This document shows positions 27,696 through 37,342 of a stretch of 64,000 nt of DNA, one piece after another. Below the pieces are notes generated by a model. It ran no database searches and was not told the origin of the DNA. It worked only from the letters and a program-made list of their open reading frames with translations. The position numbers were made by a program, and so were the translations under genes. Origin of the DNA: Naematelia aurantialba (taxonomy: Eukaryota; Basidiomycota; Tremellomycetes; Tremellales; Naemateliaceae); assembly GCA_021527695.1 (NCBI GenBank), contig JAKFAO010000009.1, positions 620,001 through 684,000 of the forward strand. The letters run 5' to 3'. The first letter of the stretch is position 1. Each line of letters starts with the position of its first letter.

Positions 27696-29065
27696 ATGTT
27701 AACAAGAAGCCGCCGCCGCGCCGCCTTGTCCGGAGATAGTCGAGTGAAGACCGAATCCAACACCCACCCTCCATCACCCTCTGTCAGCCAGGGGAAACGC
27801 AAGAAAGAAGAGACTGATGAGCCGTCTGACGACAGCGATAGTAGCGAGTATTGCTATTCTGTCGACACTGCCTGCAGCGAGCATCTCAGTGACGGGGACG
27901 ACATTGAGGACGACAACGAAGTCGAGTCGCTTATACGGCTTGAAGCCGACACGGTGAGTCTGCGCCACGACTAGGACAGTCTGGTTCTCATGCTGTTCTT
28001 GACCAGGAGCCTAATGACACTATTCATGAGCCGAAGGTTTGCATATGTGGTAAAATACCCCGGAGATTTGACCCAGAGGATTACACGTCATTCGGAAGGA
28101 TGAAAGAGACATTATCAGAAAGAATATTCATTCCAGGGGCGATGGCATCGGACAAGGTCATGCAAGAATTGGTCACCGCTCACACCGACGTTTCCGTCGT
28201 GTGGAAACAAAAGTCTCAAACGGTGAAGCTTCCGAGGGGGAGACGGTTTCACTGGACGTCCAATGGATGGGAAATCACCATATCTCGCAAGAGTACAGGT
28301 ACGGGGGTCAAGGCCCCATTGGGTCTGAAGTTGAGTGTTGAATACGACAAATACCTGCCAGTATTTTTCCACCGGGTGAGGTCCTTGGGTTTGGCCACTT
28401 CTCAAAGCGAACTTTGGCCACTATGTCGTAACGTTGGTTGCGAGACAATCGCGTGCAGGTCACATAGAACGTCAATTTGGTGCGGTCTTTGTCGTGGTGC
28501 ATTGGTCAGAATTACAGGGGCTGGATGTTCTGGGAAGACAACACGGGATGCAATGCCCAGGACTGGGAGAGTCTTTAGACCCGAACTCTGTCCAAATCAA
28601 AATCCTACCAGGGACAAGATTTTCATACCGCACAGAATGTTAAAGTCAGTTCCCAGCACTATCCCAGCTTTCACCATAACTCAAGAAGACAGGCATTTCA
28701 GCTATAAGCGTGGCTCAAGAGTCGTTAGCTGGACACAGAAGGGCTCATGGTTTCGTATCCGCGACGAGTACCGGAGTCAGTCCTCTTTTATAGCGGTGTC
28801 TTTGGTTCATGACCCTCTCGTCAGTGTGTACTGGCACAGCGTTACCAGGGTAGGGCTGATTCAACATGAGTCGAAGAATGATAGGCCACCAGACCTGGCT
28901 ATCACATGTGTTACCAAGGGTTGCAACTCTCTGGCGTGCAGGTCACTGACAACTCCGCATAAACCTCAACAGCGAGCTCTCTGCGGTGACTGCTACCTCA
29001 CGAATGACTCCAGTGCGAGGGCATGCCGAGCCAAGAGACCGAGACGCGACAGATCTACAGAGTGA
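27696..29065 (+). CDS. Two-module member of the novel Cys4-tail family
   Basis: Unrecognised 438-residue protein. Exons: 27696-27953, 28007-29065. A basic then acidic disordered N-terminus (RSRRRAA; KRKKEETDEPSDDSDSSE) precedes two copies of the module. Copy 1: RIFIPGAM ... FHWTSNGWEI ... PLCRNVGCETIACR ... WCGLCR. Copy 2: KIFIPHRML ... VSWTQKGSWFRI ... ITCVTKGCNSLACR ... LCGDCY. Both copies keep C-x4-C-x3-A-x-R followed by C-x2-C. The copies are strongly diverged in their middles, so the conserved positions probably matter for fold or metal binding. No enzymatic motif is visible. A role cannot be assigned. Confidence 0.65.
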
Positions 29066-29586
29066 GCTGATAGCTTATTCAACAGGGGATCAGAGTGTCT
29101 GTATTTACATGCATGCCAGAGTGCTATTCTTCAGCCTTCACCAAATGCGTATCTCTTTCGAAAAGATTGGCTGCCGAGTGCGCACGGACCTATTTGATAT
29201 TCTGTCGATGCTATCGGCTTCGAAGGGAAGGTCATGGTCTGCTCTTGTCCTTCTCACTCTGGCCACTTAGTCAGACGAACAAACTCTCTTTGGCTTCCTA
29301 CAAGTACCCATCGTTTGAGGTGGCCACGTAGAAGGCTAGTGTTTAGCTGCTTCTCTGCAGCCTGGCGATGGAGCAGAAGACGCTTTTCCAACTTTGTCGC
29401 TTGGATGGACAGAAGCAGTACTTCACTGGGGCCGGCGTTTTCTGCGCAAAGTCCAGTCCCTTGAGCGTTTTCGGTGTTTCGCTATCCAGAAGACTTCCTC
29501 GGTTGTATAAACAGTGAATTCGTCTTAGCGTGAGCTGGTTTAGAATTGCGTCTTGTGTTCAACACTCACAGTCACTGCGCAAAACA
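29066..29586 (+). other. Gap between module genes with possible degenerate module tail
   Basis: 521 bp. One frame around 29095-29235 reads ...CMPEC ... TYLIFCRCYRLRREG, which resembles the module tail (TYCGFCYLVRTRKG in the next gene). It lacks a start and the rest of the module. It may be a decayed copy; weak evidence. Confidence 0.3.
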
Positions 29587-31518
29587 ATGCCTCCACTCAA
29601 ACGCGAGACCATCGTGAAGGACGATCCGGATGGCTCTGAGATGGACAGCGGAAGCGCGTCCGAGGATGCGGTCTCGGTTAGTGGATCAAACCGGGGAGAA
29701 TGGGCCGGCAAATACGAGCAAACCAGTGACGCCGAGAGCAGTGAGGATGAGAGCATGGATGACGACGCGGCCGCCAGTGAGGAAGAGGTGCTCAAATTGC
29801 TGCAAGATGCAAGTTCTCACACCGTACTGGACTATAGCCGCCACTCTCCAAATCATGATGACCATCTAACAGGCTTGGCAGACGGCGACCTTAATCCTCC
29901 ACACGCAAGGTACAGGCTGGAAGCATATCAGCAGACCAAACGTGTGAAAAGGATTTTCATCCCAGGGGCCATGTGGGGTCCGAACGTATCGCTGGATGAG
30001 TCTATCCAAGTCGAACCATGTCGTAATCGGAAAGCGACCTTACATACTGGAACGCGCACCGAGATTCAGTGGCAAGTTTCTGGCCGGTGGATCCAATCAA
30101 CAAGCAGAAGAAGTCTGAGGGTCGAACTGGATCCAGCCACTTCGAAAGTCACAAAAGTGACTCTCACAACATCTCCTGGGGGTGCACCAACCTGTTTCAT
30201 CCCTAAATGCTTGACTTTAGCCGAGAGGCCGGCCAAGTTTGGCTCTGGGGTTCATTGTCAAGCTTGTTGGGACACCCAACGTACAGTCAGCGCCGCACGA
30301 CAACCTCAGGGGAGCACCTTCTTCCGCCACCTGCACGACTCCTCTCAGCCTGGTTCTGTCTGGAATACAGGACAGGATATCTTTGTGCCAGCTCAAATGC
30401 TGGCAAATCAACCTCTTGTACTGGAAGGGGTCCGCATGATGTCACACGAGGACAACAGAACGTTTTTCCCATACGGCAAAAAGTCCCCTTGGTGCTGGAA
30501 GCAGTCCGGTACATGGTACAGAGTTACCCAACCCAGCGGAGGAGGCATCAGCCTGTCTGGAAGGCTAGCAGTCAAGATGAGACGAGACCCGTCGATCTAC
30601 CCGGCGTTTCACTATGTCGAGGAATTGTCGCGCTCGACCGAGACTACCCCCCCGGAAGAGATTGCCTTGTTGTGCATAGAGAAGGGTTGCAATACCATAG
30701 CAATCAGACAAGTACAGCATAGACGAGTCAGTACGTACTGCGGTTTCTGCTACCTGGTACGAACACGCAAAGGCCACCAGTCGAGAAGACAGTTCACAGA
30801 TTCCCAGATGATTGTTTCCAGCGACAGTGTCACTCCCAGATCGTACCACACCAAGCGCGTCTCACGTCAGTTCTCAGAAGCAAGCCCCACAAACAGTGTG
30901 AGTCGTACTCGGTACTGGTACAGACGATGCCGTCCCCCAGAGGAGTGTGGTAGTTCGCAAAGATACCCTAAAGTCAGGCTGACTTCATCTCAGCATACAG
31001 GTTCACACGTTCGCATCGCCTCTGCTTACTTGAAGAGCGTGTACAAGTTCGACGGCTCGATATGCCAACAAAATTGGAACTGCGGAGAAGGTCTCTTCAT
31101 TCCCGACGCCCTTGTCAATGCAAAGACGATAATCGACACACGCGGTCTCAAGGTCCTCGGTAAGGAAACAAGGGTATCGTATACTGAGCGCCATGGAGTT
31201 CGTTGGGAATTTCCAGTTGAGGGCACGCTATATAGTGTGAAGAACTCTGCGAGCACGGCAAGTCATGCTTGTAAAGCTGGGAGAATTGCCATCACTTGGC
31301 AGCAAGATACGACTGTCAAACCCGGAAGATGCATGATTCGCCGGTTGAGTCGTTCCGATGCGAACACAGACGCGAAAGAGATCGCTCTTGAATGCACGGT
31401 CGACGACTGCAGGACGGTGGCGTCCCGAATGAGGCGCGGCGGCTACATGAAACTGTACAAAGCATACTGCGAGCCTTGCTATCAGACACGCGCCCAGGCC
31501 GCAGAGCCCCCTAGCTAG
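29587..31518 (+). CDS. Three-module member of the novel Cys4-tail family
   Basis: Unrecognised 643-residue protein in a single uninterrupted frame from the ATG at 29587. Residues 1-115 are acidic and Ser-rich. Three module copies follow: about 122-230 (RIFIPGAM; WQVSGRWIQ; C203-x4-C208, C224-x2-C227-W), about 264-390 (DIFVPAQML; WCWKQSGTWYRV; C363-x4-C368, C385-x2-C388-Y) and about 503-640 (LFIPDALV; VRWEFPVEGTLYSV; ECTVDDCRTVASR; YCEPCY). The invariants across copies are the aromatic-aliphatic FxP opening, the W...G.W/Y core and the four-Cys tail with a following Ala and Arg. It is the most complete member of the cluster. Function unknown; a structural zinc site is inferred. Confidence 0.7.
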   Translation: MPPLKRETIVKDDPDGSEMDSGSASEDAVSVSGSNRGEWAGKYEQTSDAESSEDESMDDDAAASEEEVLKLLQDASSHTVLDYSRHSPNHDDHLTGLADGDLNPPHARYRLEAYQQTKRVKRIFIPGAMWGPNVSLDESIQVEPCRNRKATLHTGTRTEIQWQVSGRWIQSTSRRSLRVELDPATSKVTKVTLTTSPGGAPTCFIPKCLTLAERPAKFGSGVHCQACWDTQRTVSAARQPQGSTFFRHLHDSSQPGSVWNTGQDIFVPAQMLANQPLVLEGVRMMSHEDNRTFFPYGKKSPWCWKQSGTWYRVTQPSGGGISLSGRLAVKMRRDPSIYPAFHYVEELSRSTETTPPEEIALLCIEKGCNTIAIRQVQHRRVSTYCGFCYLVRTRKGHQSRRQFTDSQMIVSSDSVTPRSYHTKRVSRQFSEASPTNSVSRTRYWYRRCRPPEECGSSQRYPKVRLTSSQHTGSHVRIASAYLKSVYKFDGSICQQNWNCGEGLFIPDALVNAKTIIDTRGLKVLGKETRVSYTERHGVRWEFPVEGTLYSVKNSASTASHACKAGRIAITWQQDTTVKPGRCMIRRLSRSDANTDAKEIALECTVDDCRTVASRMRRGGYMKLYKAYCEPCYQTRAQAAEPPS

Positions 31519-31663
31519 GGCAGCACCAACGCAACATGCTTCTCAACTGGCGGGTCCTCCTCTCTTCGGAAAAACTGTTCTACGTCACTTCCCCACAGTT
31601 AAAGCCCATATTGTTACTGCTAGCCAGGCTTGGTCGATGTAACCGGCGAGATCCTCCTTCAGT

Positions 31664-31969
31664 TTGTTAATGTACCCCGTTTCTTGTCTCGTGGAGGCTT
31701 GTGGATTCCGAGTCGCTGATACCTTCTCGTGTTACCACACCTCCCGCTGTCTGGCGAGAAGGTTTGAACGAGGCATCTTTCTATTGAGCTCTATACATGC
31801 CTGGTCGCCTGAATCTAGCCCGACAGACATCGCCCTCAGCTGTTATAACACCTATTGCTATTCTTTGGCGACCAGATTGAAAATCCGCTCCCAAGGCGCG
31901 CGCGCCTATTGTCGCCCCTGTTATGTCACAGGGCTGCGCCTAGTGGCTCCCATGCAAGAGCATGAATGA
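31664..31969 (+). pseudogene. Relic of the Cys4-tail module
   Basis: A short frame ends in ALSCYNTYCYSLATRL ... AYCRPCYVTGLRL, a good copy of the module tail (C-x4-C-x3-A-x-R ... YC-x2-CY). The FxP opening and core are missing or unrecognisable upstream. It most likely is a truncated fourth family member. Confidence 0.5.
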
Positions 31970-32160
31970 TCTGGCCAGCGTCGCGCCTGTCACTCTGCGT
32001 GCCCCTCCGGTAGCAGGATGGGTAATGATGTATATATTTTCTTGGGCGCGGCATGGGGGCGGTCGAGCGAGAGCTTTCATAACCATAGCGGCAACAGTTT
32101 GTCGTCTTGTCCGTGATCTCAGGACCAGCGCAAGCGGAAGGGCATGCTTGAATTGCCCTA

Positions 32161-33791
32161 TTAGCGTCTATGAAGTGACGTCTGGTCGGATTTGAGAATA
32201 GCCGAACTTCGGCCCGTGTCCACCGCTGCTTGGGTCGGGCTTGAGTGTGCAGGAGGACTCTCTCTCATCTTCTCTGACTCCTGACTGACAGGTCCTGGGG
32301 CAGCCGAATAGATGACAGTGCCGACTTGTTTCCATGAGCAAGTACACCCAAGTGATATCAGCTTACTTAGAACCATGGCACCGCCCACAGCGAGTCCAAC
32401 GGTGAAGCCAGAACCGTAATACCAGACTGAGATAGCCAGAGATATCGCCTTGCGCAGTGTGAGGACCAAATTGACGGTCGTTGAGTTGACTTTCTGGGAA
32501 GAGTAAGTAACTGCACAGCACAGGACGAAAGCCCTACCGCTGTAAGTCGATTGACGCCGCGTATGCAGATACCTTGAGTGACCACGTCCAGCGCGACCGC
32601 GAATAATGCGGAAGGTACCACAACTTGTCGCCACTGCAGCAGCGCCTTTCCTGCCGAGCCACCGAGGTCCCCCATGGAAAAGAGGGCCATGGGCATCGGC
32701 TCAGGGATAGCGAAAAGCGCCAGACCTGGAGATGCAGCCAAGCTTTGATACGTGCTCGAGATATCCGAATGGAGCGGAATGAAAAATGGCAAGGAAAGCA
32801 TGTGCTGTCCAGCGTCAGTAAATGCTTTTCTTCGTTGACAACTGCTCACGGAGTAGAAAAGCCCTTCACGCCATTGCTTGCCGTACTTCCTGAAGGTCTG
32901 TTCTTGCCATAATCCTAGAAAGGCGGATACGAAGAGTGCAACGCTCAACAGGGCGATACCAGCAAAGAATTGGGCTGACGACTCGGAGAACCAGTCAGTA
33001 GAAACGGCATTCGTGGATGTGATCGCTGCCGCCTTTGTGCTCGGTGATCGCCGTCGAGGGGTACTGAGTGTTGCCAGCACGATCCCAGTCGTGATCATGA
33101 TCCCAGCTGACTGAAGGCATCAGCTGGAAGCGGTAATCATTGCGTACAACTTGGCCAAAAGAATACCTCTTGCCAGCCATCAAGTAGCCTGTGAGCATAG
33201 ATACGCAGAGACCTGGTACGATAAGCTGGAACTCAGCCCCTAGTCTCAGTCCCACCTCCGCTGCGGAAAATGATATGCAGCGTAACCGGAATCTGACATT
33301 CAGGTCAGATCGACCACCTTGCATTACAGCCATCATAGGCTCGCTCACCTTGAGGGCAAAAGCATAGTTGTTCACTTCCTCATCAGCGACAGTGCTCCCT
33401 CACTACACTTCAACCTACTCAAGCTGACTCCTAGGAAGAGCAAGACCTGAACCAACCACCGTCGCATTGGAACTCGGTTTGTTCTCCAACGGGGCAGCCT
33501 CAAGCGCTTACTTGCGCCTGCTTGTCGAGGCGGAAGATACAGCTGTGATGAAAGATTCTGTACCGCTACGTAGAGAAACTGGGCAAAGGTCAAGAACGTT
33601 CCTGATGATTGTCGACGTTAGTAACAACTTCTCAAGGCTGAGTCGGGGCATGCACCAGATTTGGGGTGATCCTTTAATATCGCCTCAAGAGCCCAGACAT
33701 TGCTGCAATTTTGTCAGTGTCTCTCGCAATAGATTGAGTGAGATGCAAGATCTCACCTGCAGCATCCACCAAAAACAAGAGACAGTATCAT
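32161..33791 (-). CDS. YEA4: UDP-GlcNAc/nucleotide-sugar transporter, Yea4/SLC35B family
   Basis: Multipass ER/Golgi nucleotide-sugar transporter (UAA family), in yeast supplying UDP-GlcNAc for chitin-related glycosylation. Minus-strand exons: 33791-33757, 33702-33656, 33601-33419, 33374-33349, 33292-33256, 33212-33148, 33110-32850, 32804-32538, 32493-32367, 32324-32161; 403 residues. Hallmarks: LVFGGCCSNVWALE at the N-terminus, TFLTFAQFLYVAVQNL, VPMRRWLVQVLLFLGVSLMNNYAF, HIIFRSGGLCVSMLTGY, ITTGIVLATLSTP, CIRGVNRLTA, and VNLVLTLRKAISLAISVWYYG. One intron uses an AAG acceptor (before 33374). The transposon lies 217 bp upstream of its start codon. Confidence 0.93.
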
Positions 33792-33999
33792 GACCCATTC
33801 CCCTGCTGTAGACTGCACAAACGCCTTAAGCAAAGACACATCTGGCATCACAGCAGCTTCAGTTGACGAGATTCTCCAAAGCACTGCTCGACGCTTCGAC
33901 CTTCTTTCTGGCGGTTGAGGATGTGACAGTCACCGAAAGAACACAGCCTACTATAGCATCATGTTGTCAAGGATGCTCTCGACGTCGTCAGTGATGGCG
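33792..33999. promoter_or_regulatory. Left remnant of the YEA4/NCR1 divergent promoter
   Basis: Intergenic DNA left of the transposon. Together with 43647-43789 it formed a divergent intergenic region of about 350 bp before the insertion. A 40-odd codon plus-strand frame starts at 33790, overlapping the YEA4 start (CATG). I do not consider it a gene. Confidence 0.6.
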
Positions 34000-34008
34000 C
34001 GTCCAAGC
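34000..34008 (+). repeat. 9 bp target-site duplication, left copy
   Basis: CGTCCAAGC directly abuts the left terminal inverted repeat. The identical 9-mer abuts the right end at 43638-43646. Confidence 0.9.
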
Positions 34009-34141
34009 GCAAGTATATTTTAACCCTCCTTTAAAATAAATCATCACCGACCAGGACCCACCTTGTGTATTTTTGCCAGTACTTTTGCATTTTTTTGACC
34101 GACCACTTGGCATATTCCCTCACTTTCATGAGATCTCGATT
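34009..34141 (+). repeat. Left terminal inverted repeat of the MULE
   Basis: Begins GCAAGTATATTTTAACCC and ends ...CATGAGATCTCGATT. Inverted match to 43504-43637, with differences confined to the outermost roughly 15 bases (TATA versus AATTA). Confidence 0.95.
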
Positions 34142-34577
34142 CGAGCCTGCCTTAAGCATGCAGCGCAGCTGAATCTGTGTGTGCTTGATGACCTTCTTGG
34201 CCTTCAAGATGGAAGGTTCTTCGATTCAAGTTCAGAGCTAGATTACCATCAAAGTGGTCAACCCCCTAGATCTGTCTCGAATCCAGGTCTCGAATCTAGC
34301 CTAAGTCTCCTATGCACTGAATGACAGATAAAGCCGCATAATCGAGACCATTCGGAAGCGATTCTGCTAGTGTAGCATCAATCAAAGGATTCTGACCCTG
34401 TAGAACATCACTAAACCGTACAATATCACTCAACGCCGGCAGGCAGACAAACAAAGATTCCCCATCACACGCAAACACTCTGTGTACTGATTTTGACGAA
34501 CTTTTCGAGTACACCACATCCAGAGAGCTCGGCACAAGACTTTCAGGCATTATCAGCAACTTACATATCAATTCAGG
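34142..34577. other. Subterminal region of the MULE, left side
   Basis: 436 bp between the left TIR and the accessory gene, holding that gene's presumed promoter. It contains several GATTCGA / CTCGAATC motifs (for example about 34138, 34215, 34275 and 34290). No coding sequence recognised. Confidence 0.5.
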
Positions 34578-37139
34578 ATGGCTACCGCTGCTGAGATTCA
34601 CGACGCAAAGGCTATCGGGCCAAATGCCGAAGAATGGGTGCGCTCGATCCGTGAAGACCCTGTTTGGAAGAGCCCGGCAGCCAGACGTCGGTTCGAACAG
34701 AGATTCGGTGGTCCCATCCAAGACTGGCAATGCTCTGCAGATCGGTACTTTCCACCGTCGGCAGCGAGGCTAGGTCTCCATCGAATCGACTTGGAAGACG
34801 GGGGTTTGACCACCATCCCGAAAACTGCTCACCGGGGCGTGAATTGTGAGGGATCTGGAAAAAAGGATCATATTTCGAACTGTCATCCAGCGTTTATTTA
34901 TGAGTAAGTCGGGATCTACACGCCCATCTTGAATCGAGCTGACGAAAGCAGACATCCTTCTTTGATTTGTCCAAATTCCGATTCTATTCACAGCAAGACT
35001 TTTGTTACAAAGTGGCAGCTCAATGGACGAACAAATGTCTGCCTTCATTGCTATGTGAAGCCGGAAACGAGTTGCGCTTTAAAGAATGTCCAACTACCTT
35101 ACACTGGGCGATGGCATATTCTGCCTACACTTGAAAGCGAGAGGGATAAGGTCTGGGATATGGTCTTGAATCGAGCAGTCAAGAAGGATGTGATTGCAAC
35201 TCCTCGGCAGACACATGGGATTGGCTCAAAATCTCGGGCGACATCATCCTCTATCGCCAGCAAAAGATTGCGAGGGTCCATTTCACCCCCAAGGCAATTC
35301 GACCGTCTCGGGAAAAGAAAGTCTTCGGTTCGAGATGTATCTTCATCTCCAACCCCACATCAGAAGAGGAAACTGCCCATGTATCCGGTGATCGATTTGG
35401 CGGAGGGTTCGAGCGAGGATCAGGAGGGCGAGAGGGAGCTGTCTGAGGAGGATCAGCTGGCAGATGACGATGAGATTGTGCCAGTTGCAAGTCCTCAAGC
35501 CGGAAGCGGGAGCCGAATTCATTCTTCGATTCGATTCAAAGAGACTAAAGCTCCAGCAAGGCCAGCGGCAGCTCGGATCTTGAAGCAACCTGGTACATCA
35601 ACTGCCTTCGAATCGACACGGCACACCTCGAATCCGACACATGTGACTCCTGCTACCTCTCAAGCATCGCCAACGGCCTGGGCATCCATAGGGCGAACAC
35701 GAATATCAGCGCCAGCACCAGCACCAGCACCAGCACCAGCACCAGCACCGATTGTAACTCGTACCAAAGTACATGCATCGTCGAGAGATGAACCGGTGGC
35801 TACAGTACTGGCAGGAGACCAAGCAGAAGCAGCAGCGGCACCAATGGATTCGACCGTTCTCACGTTCTCTCGGCAGAGGCGCCAGATCACGCTACAGCTG
35901 CCACTGTATCATACGGCATCAGAAATTCTTTTCGACGAACGGGCGCCTCATAATCCCAACGACCTGTCTTATATTCGGCGGGAGAAACCTCTTTTCGAAG
36001 TTCCAGCACACATGCTCCTTCCTATCAACTTGCCGGCAGTCGATTCGGGCTCTTCAGATTTAATTCTGAATGATGCATCCATTGCTTCGATTCAAGACAG
36101 GATTTCGAATAGTCTGAATCAGGTTCCTCCGGAGTACGCAGACATGTCAAATGAGTTGATTCGGGTGGGTACCAAGCTCGGACAACTCAGTACTTGGCAT
36201 GCGGCAAACAACAAAGCTGTGGCAAGAGCAGTCGGTGCTTTCGAGAACGAGCTGCTTGAGGCGAAAGATGCAATTGAGTCTCATCGAATAGCAGCAGAAA
36301 ACTCAGAGGAAATGATGAAGAATCTCGACCGACGCCTCATGAATCTGCTCGATGAGCTCGAGGGCAAGAACAACGAGCTCGAAACCATGAAGCATCAGCT
36401 CCAATCCATAGACTCTGATGCACGAACCGAGGCATACCAAGTCAGAGGGGAGCTGAGGACACTCGAGGAGCGTTTTCGAACGGCTGTGAAGGATAGGGAG
36501 GCCATCCAATCTACGAACAGCAGAATACTTCGAGAGGTCGAGGAGATGAGGGCAGAGCGAGACAATGCAATTCGCAGCCGGGACGAGTCCATTCGACGTC
36601 ATGCAGAAGCGGATTCGGCAGCGACAGAGAAGGACCAGCAGCTCAAACAGTCTCAGAAAGCGGAAGCCGACTCGCTGCTCAAGCAACAGCAGCTCGAAGA
36701 TTCACTGAAAGAGCTCCATGGTCTGAAAACTGAAAACGAACGCCTTGTGGAGCGCATGAAAGTGATGGAGGCCCAGATCAAGGCGGTAAAGTCAGCACAT
36801 GTCATGACAAACAACGCTCTCGATGAGGCCGAGTCAGCAAGAGCAGAAGCTACTTTGAGAGGTGAAAAGCTGGCATCTCAGCTGTCAGAATCCGAAGAGA
36901 AGCGAGCTCAGGCCGAGAAACAGCTAGAGGCTGTCCAAGCAGAGAAGGTGCAGGGGGCTAAGGAGACAGACGAGCTTCGAATCGAGGTAGAGCGCCTTCA
37001 GAGGGAACTTGAGGAGCTGCGAAAACAGCCTACCGAGACTCAAGATGAGCCACTGACTCCTCTCCCAGGACCTACTGTCCCAGGACCTGCTGCGTCGTCC
37101 TCGGAGACTGTTTTGAGGAGATCTACCAGAAAACATTAG
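34578..37139 (+). CDS. MULE accessory protein: Cys motif N-terminus plus long coiled coil
   Basis: 837-residue protein. Exons: 34578-34903, 34952-37139. The N-terminal roughly 145 residues contain DRYFPPSAARL (about 55-65) and a Cys-rich tail with C115 and C139-x2-C142-Y (VCLHCYVK), echoing the module of the 25.8-32 kb gene cluster. A disordered middle follows, with a (PA)n run from a ccagca microsatellite (about 35705-35750). Residues about 440-810 form a long heptad-rich coiled coil (EELEGKNNELETMKHQL; ERLQRELEELRK). It is carried by the transposon and converges on the transposase gene, with 203 bp between stops. A role in element binding, oligomerisation or targeting is possible but not shown. 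No known family recognised. Confidence 0.7.
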
Positions 37140-37342
37140 GAAGCCCGTTGTAGCGTAAATGTATCTTGAAATATCATCCTCGAAAGTGCATATTGTCTCT
37201 TCGAATCACTTTTCAGTGTCGAGGTGTCAATGACAGCCCTCAAAAACGTAACTTAGACGTGGTTTGGCATAGATTCGAGGAGAAGATATTGGATTCGAGC
37301 TCGTCTCACATTGTAGCTAATTTTTATCCAGGTGCATGAGGC

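Noticed and set aside
33790..33930. Short plus-strand frame starting at the CATG overlapping the YEA4 start
   Set aside because: Only about 45 codons, no homology, and it lies in the promoter of YEA4.
36303..36686. Minus-strand frame of 127 codons inside the transposon accessory gene
   Set aside because: It is the shadow of the plus-strand coiled coil (Leu-rich because of Glu/Lys codons on the opposite strand).
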